Source: Eubacteriales bacterium
GTDB taxonomy: Bacteria > Bacillota > Clostridia > Oscillospirales > CAG-382
NCBI GenBank assembly: GCA_028701715.1
Contig: JAQVQF010000121.1
Location: forward strand, 1 to 7,148
Reading direction: 5' to 3'
Length of the DNA stretch: 7,148 nt
Shown here: piece after piece, positions 4,838-7,148 of the stretch
How positions within the stretch are numbered: position 1 is the first letter of the stretch
How the letters are laid out: each line of letters opens with the position of its first letter
Translations under genes and position numbers: made by a program
Notes under the pieces: generated by a model
What the model saw: only the letters and a program-made list of their open reading frames with translations
Told to the model about the DNA's origin: nothing
Database searches by the model: none

Positions 4838-6133
4838 ATGAAAACAACCGAGCTGATTAAAAACATCCGAAGCGGAGCCTATGACGCCAATTTCGTAAAA
4901 CTCTATGGTAAAAACCGTCTGGAACACCAGCGTGAAAGGTACATAAATCTTGCGGAAAGCTTCGCATCCCTGTACGGAGAACGCGAAATCGAGCTTTTTT
5001 CCGTTCCGGGGAGAAGCGAAATTTTAGGTAATCATACCGACCACAACAACGGCAAGGTTATCGCCGCAGCTTTGGACATAGACATTATCGCCGTCGCTTC
5101 CCGTTTATCGGAACCGGTTATAAAAATTAAAAGCGCCGGATACCGCGAAAGCGTAATAGAGCTTGCAGGACTTTGCGCCGAAAACGCCAAAAAAGGCAAT
5201 TCCTGCGCCATGATAGCCGGAGTGGCCGACTATTTTATAAAAAACGGCCATAATGTCGGCGGCTATTGCGCTTACACCACAAGCGATGTCCTTATGGGAA
5301 GCGGGATTTCCTCCTCGGCGGCGTTTGAGGTCATGGTCGGCAACATACTTAATTTCTATTACAACAACGGGAGCTTAAATCCCGTTGAGCTTGCGAAAGC
5401 GGGTAAATACGCCGAAAACGAGTTTTTCGGCAAGCCCTGCGGCTTGATGGACCAAGCTGCCTGCGCGGTCGGCGGTTTTTGTTATATGGATTTTGCAGAC
5501 CAAGCTCATCCCTTTGTGGAAAAGCTTTCCTTCGACCCCGCGACACAGGGCTATTCGCTCTGCCTTATAAACACAGGCGGAAATCACGCCAAGCTTACCG
5601 AGGAATATGCCTCTCTCCCCAAGGAAATGAAGGATATTGCGTCATATTATTCCAAACCTGTTCTCAGAACCGTAAATAAAACCGATTTCCTGACTGATAT
5701 TCCCGTACTGCGGGAAAAATTCGGCGACAGAGCGGTGCTGCGCGCTCTGCATTATTTCGAAGAAAACGACCGTGTCGAGGCGCAGAGAAAGGCTATAAAG
5801 GAAAACGATTTCACCACATTTTTCCTGAATGTAGTAAAATCCGGAAATTCCTCGTTTAAATATCTGCAAAATGTATTTTGTACCAAATCTGTCGAGGAAC
5901 AGGGGCTTTCCGTAGCGCTTGCGCTCTGTGACAGAATGGACATTATATCCCGCGTACACGGCGGCGGCTTCGCTGGGACGGTGCAGGCCTGGGTTAAAAC
6001 GGATATGACCGATGAATTTTCAAAGGTAATTGAAAGCGTGTTCGGCAAGGGAAGCCTGTTGTTTTTAAATATAAGACCCTATGGCGCGGTTATGCTCGAT
6101 ACGAACGGCATATATCAGAAAAGCAGAGAATGA
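4838..6133 (+). CDS. galK: Galactokinase family sugar kinase (GHMP kinase)
   Basis: Predicted ATP-dependent sugar 1-kinase; canonical GalK makes galactose 1-phosphate for the Leloir pathway. The 431-residue protein has every GHMP landmark in order: VPGRSEILGNHTDHNNG (56-72, galactokinase signature), LMGSGISSSAAFEV (152-165, ATP-binding glycine/serine loop), CGLMDQAACAVGG (201-213, with Asp205 at the catalytic-base position) and VHGGGFAGTVQAW (373-385, third GHMP motif). It is longer than most bacterial galactokinases (about 380-400), with about 50 residues before the signature, compared with roughly 30 in typical enzymes. Asn65 replaces the glutamate that in characterised galactokinases (human Glu43) contacts the sugar 6-hydroxyl, and the next positions read HTDHNN rather than HTDYN. 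The true substrate may therefore not be galactose, and the symbol is given for family only. No galT, galE or transporter gene is visible. Co-transcribed with the flavin reductase gene. Confidence 0.88.
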   Translation: MKTTELIKNIRSGAYDANFVKLYGKNRLEHQRERYINLAESFASLYGEREIELFSVPGRSEILGNHTDHNNGKVIAAALDIDIIAVASRLSEPVIKIKSAGYRESVIELAGLCAENAKKGNSCAMIAGVADYFIKNGHNVGGYCAYTTSDVLMGSGISSSAAFEVMVGNILNFYYNNGSLNPVELAKAGKYAENEFFGKPCGLMDQAACAVGGFCYMDFADQAHPFVEKLSFDPATQGYSLCLINTGGNHAKLTEEYASLPKEMKDIASYYSKPVLRTVNKTDFLTDIPVLREKFGDRAVLRALHYFEENDRVEAQRKAIKENDFTTFFLNVVKSGNSSFKYLQNVFCTKSVEEQGLSVALALCDRMDIISRVHGGGFAGTVQAWVKTDMTDEFSKVIESVFGKGSLLFLNIRPYGAVMLDTNGIYQKSRE

Positions 6134-6207
6134 CAAAATATATATAAAAGACGCGTTTATACAACAATATATCGGCTGAAATATAAAGGAAACGGGAATT
6201 ATAATAA

Positions 6208-7020
6208 ATGACGGGTAAAACTTTTATCTGTACTCTGTTTTCGTCCTCGGGCGGAAATTGCGCATATATAAGAAATAAAGGCGAGGAATATCTTATTGAC
6301 GCAGGGGTGTCGGCAAGAGCCATAGAGACCTCACTGAAAACGCTCGGCACATCGCTTGCCAATATAAAGGCCGTCTTTGTCACCCACGAGCATTCCGACC
6401 ATATAAGAGGACTTGAAATAATATCGAAATATTACAGGATACCCATTTATGCTCCGTCGCTTAGCTGCTCGGCGATAGGTCAGTCATCCATGCACACCCT
6501 GCTTTGTCTCAACCGGCTTGACGCGCCGGACGCGGTTGATTTTTGCGAAACCTCCTTCAAGCCCTTTGCCACACCGCACGATTCGGCTTCCTCCTGCGGA
6601 TATGTAGTGAATCTCGGGGAAAAGCGTGTCGGGCTTGCCACGGATATGGGATATATTACTAAAAGCACCGCGGAAGCGTTATCGGCCTGCCGCGCGGTGA
6701 TAATAGAATCCAACCATGATATAGATATGCTGAAAAACGGATCCTACCCCTATCATCTGAAAAAACGGATACTCGGTGATTACGGTCACCTTTCCAACGA
6801 ATCCTGCGCGGGCTTTCTCCCGTATCTTATCGCCTGCGGGACAAAATCCATAGCGTTGGCTCACCTTTCCGCGGAAAACAACACGCCTGCCGTGGCTTTT
6901 GCGGAATCCTACAACACATTAAAATCAAAGGGTATAACGGTATGCTGTAAAACCTCCCCGGGTGATGTAAATCTCGCGGTCGCTCCCCGGGAAGGCGTAT
7001 GCGTATTGCTTGACGAATAA
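6208..7020 (+). CDS. walJ: MBL-fold metallohydrolase, YycJ/WalJ family
   Basis: Predicted cytoplasmic metal-dependent exonuclease/phosphodiesterase of the metallo-beta-lactamase fold; in Bacilli the orthologue (yycJ/walJ) lies with the WalKR cell-wall two-component genes. The 270-residue length fits the family. Metal-site features are SSSGGNCAYI (12-21; relatives have SGSSGN), LIDAG (29-33), THEHSDH (59-65, with His60, His62, Asp64 and His65), PHD with His124, TDMGY (145-149, bridging Asp146), and ESNHDIDML (167-175), KKRILGDYGHLSN (185-197) and LAHLSAENNTP (217-227), the blocks that separate this family from other MBL enzymes. The ATG at 6208 is preceded by GGGA 10 nt upstream; a better AAAGGA (6185-6190) lies 17 nt away, rather far. 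It is 74 bp after the sugar kinase gene, so read-through is possible. No walK, walR, yycH or yycI is seen here, so the gene is detached from its classical cluster. Confidence 0.88.
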   Translation: MTGKTFICTLFSSSGGNCAYIRNKGEEYLIDAGVSARAIETSLKTLGTSLANIKAVFVTHEHSDHIRGLEIISKYYRIPIYAPSLSCSAIGQSSMHTLLCLNRLDAPDAVDFCETSFKPFATPHDSASSCGYVVNLGEKRVGLATDMGYITKSTAEALSACRAVIIESNHDIDMLKNGSYPYHLKKRILGDYGHLSNESCAGFLPYLIACGTKSIALAHLSAENNTPAVAFAESYNTLKSKGITVCCKTSPGDVNLAVAPREGVCVLLDE

Positions 7021-7148
7021 AAGGCTCTATAATAAATGTTGGGGTAAAGGAAAATAATCTACAAATAAGAAACAAAAAAGTAGAGCATATTTTTATCGAA
7101 TCCGTTAAAATGGGAATTGCAAAACACCATGAAACGGAGACGAAAATA
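7021..7148 (+). other. 3' flank with no supported gene
   Basis: This A-rich stretch follows walJ. GGAG (7136-7139) lies 8 nt before the final base, so a start codon could straddle the window edge. ATGs at 7110 and 7129 are open to the end but only 13 and 6 complete codons are visible. No intrinsic terminator is clear: complementary gctcta and tagagc flank a loop of about 50 nt before a short T-run, which is too weak to call. Confidence 0.35.

Noticed and set aside
7006..7033. Promoter at the end of walJ (TTGCTT, 16 bp, TATAAT)
   Set aside because: The -35 match is only 3 of 6, the better TTGACG is just 12 bp from the -10, and no downstream gene is visible to support it.

Overview
This window looks like a chromosomal segment from a low-to-mid GC Firmicute, probably a gut-type clostridium. 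The evidence is the protein families (a DacF-type D,D-carboxypeptidase, YycJ/WalJ-type MBL hydrolase, clostridial-style FkbM protein and flavin reductase), A+T-rich intergenic DNA, AAAGGA-type ribosome binding sites and TTG start use. No species can be named from the sequence. There are no mobile elements, CRISPR arrays, rRNA or tRNA genes.

Layout: the left part is on the minus strand. It holds the 5' part of a glucose-6-phosphate isomerase gene cut by the window edge (1-379), a D-alanyl-D-alanine carboxypeptidase gene (456-1679), a 233-bp gap with unusual structure (1680-1912), and an ADP-ribosylglycohydrolase-family gene (1913-2980). A divergent 137-bp intergenic region (2981-3117) separates these from the plus-strand genes. 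Those are an FkbM-type methyltransferase with an extra N-terminal nucleotide-binding-like domain (3118-4137), a flavin reductase-family protein (4307-4825) tightly coupled to a galactokinase-family sugar kinase (4838-6133), and a WalJ-like MBL-fold hydrolase (6208-7020). The last 128 bp hold no gene that can be supported.

The genes are mostly housekeeping or small-metabolism functions: sugar phosphate entry (galK family, pgi), cell wall trimming (dacF, walJ) and group transfer or removal (FkbM, ADP-ribosylglycohydrolase). They do not form one obvious pathway. The only tight pair is flavin reductase plus sugar kinase, with a 12-bp gap in which the second ribosome binding site overlaps the first stop codon.

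The most unusual material is non-coding and lies upstream of dacF. A 22-codon leader ORF with a good ribosome binding site ends 9 nt before dacF, which has no visible ribosome binding site of its own. Three segments of this leader can form two mutually exclusive helices, one over the leader start and one over the dacF start. Just beyond it is a perfect 18-bp inverted repeat whose arms each contain a CGTATAATACG near-palindrome. A second signal worth checking is the sugar kinase signature NHTDHNN, which replaces the usual EHTDYN and could mean a substrate other than galactose.
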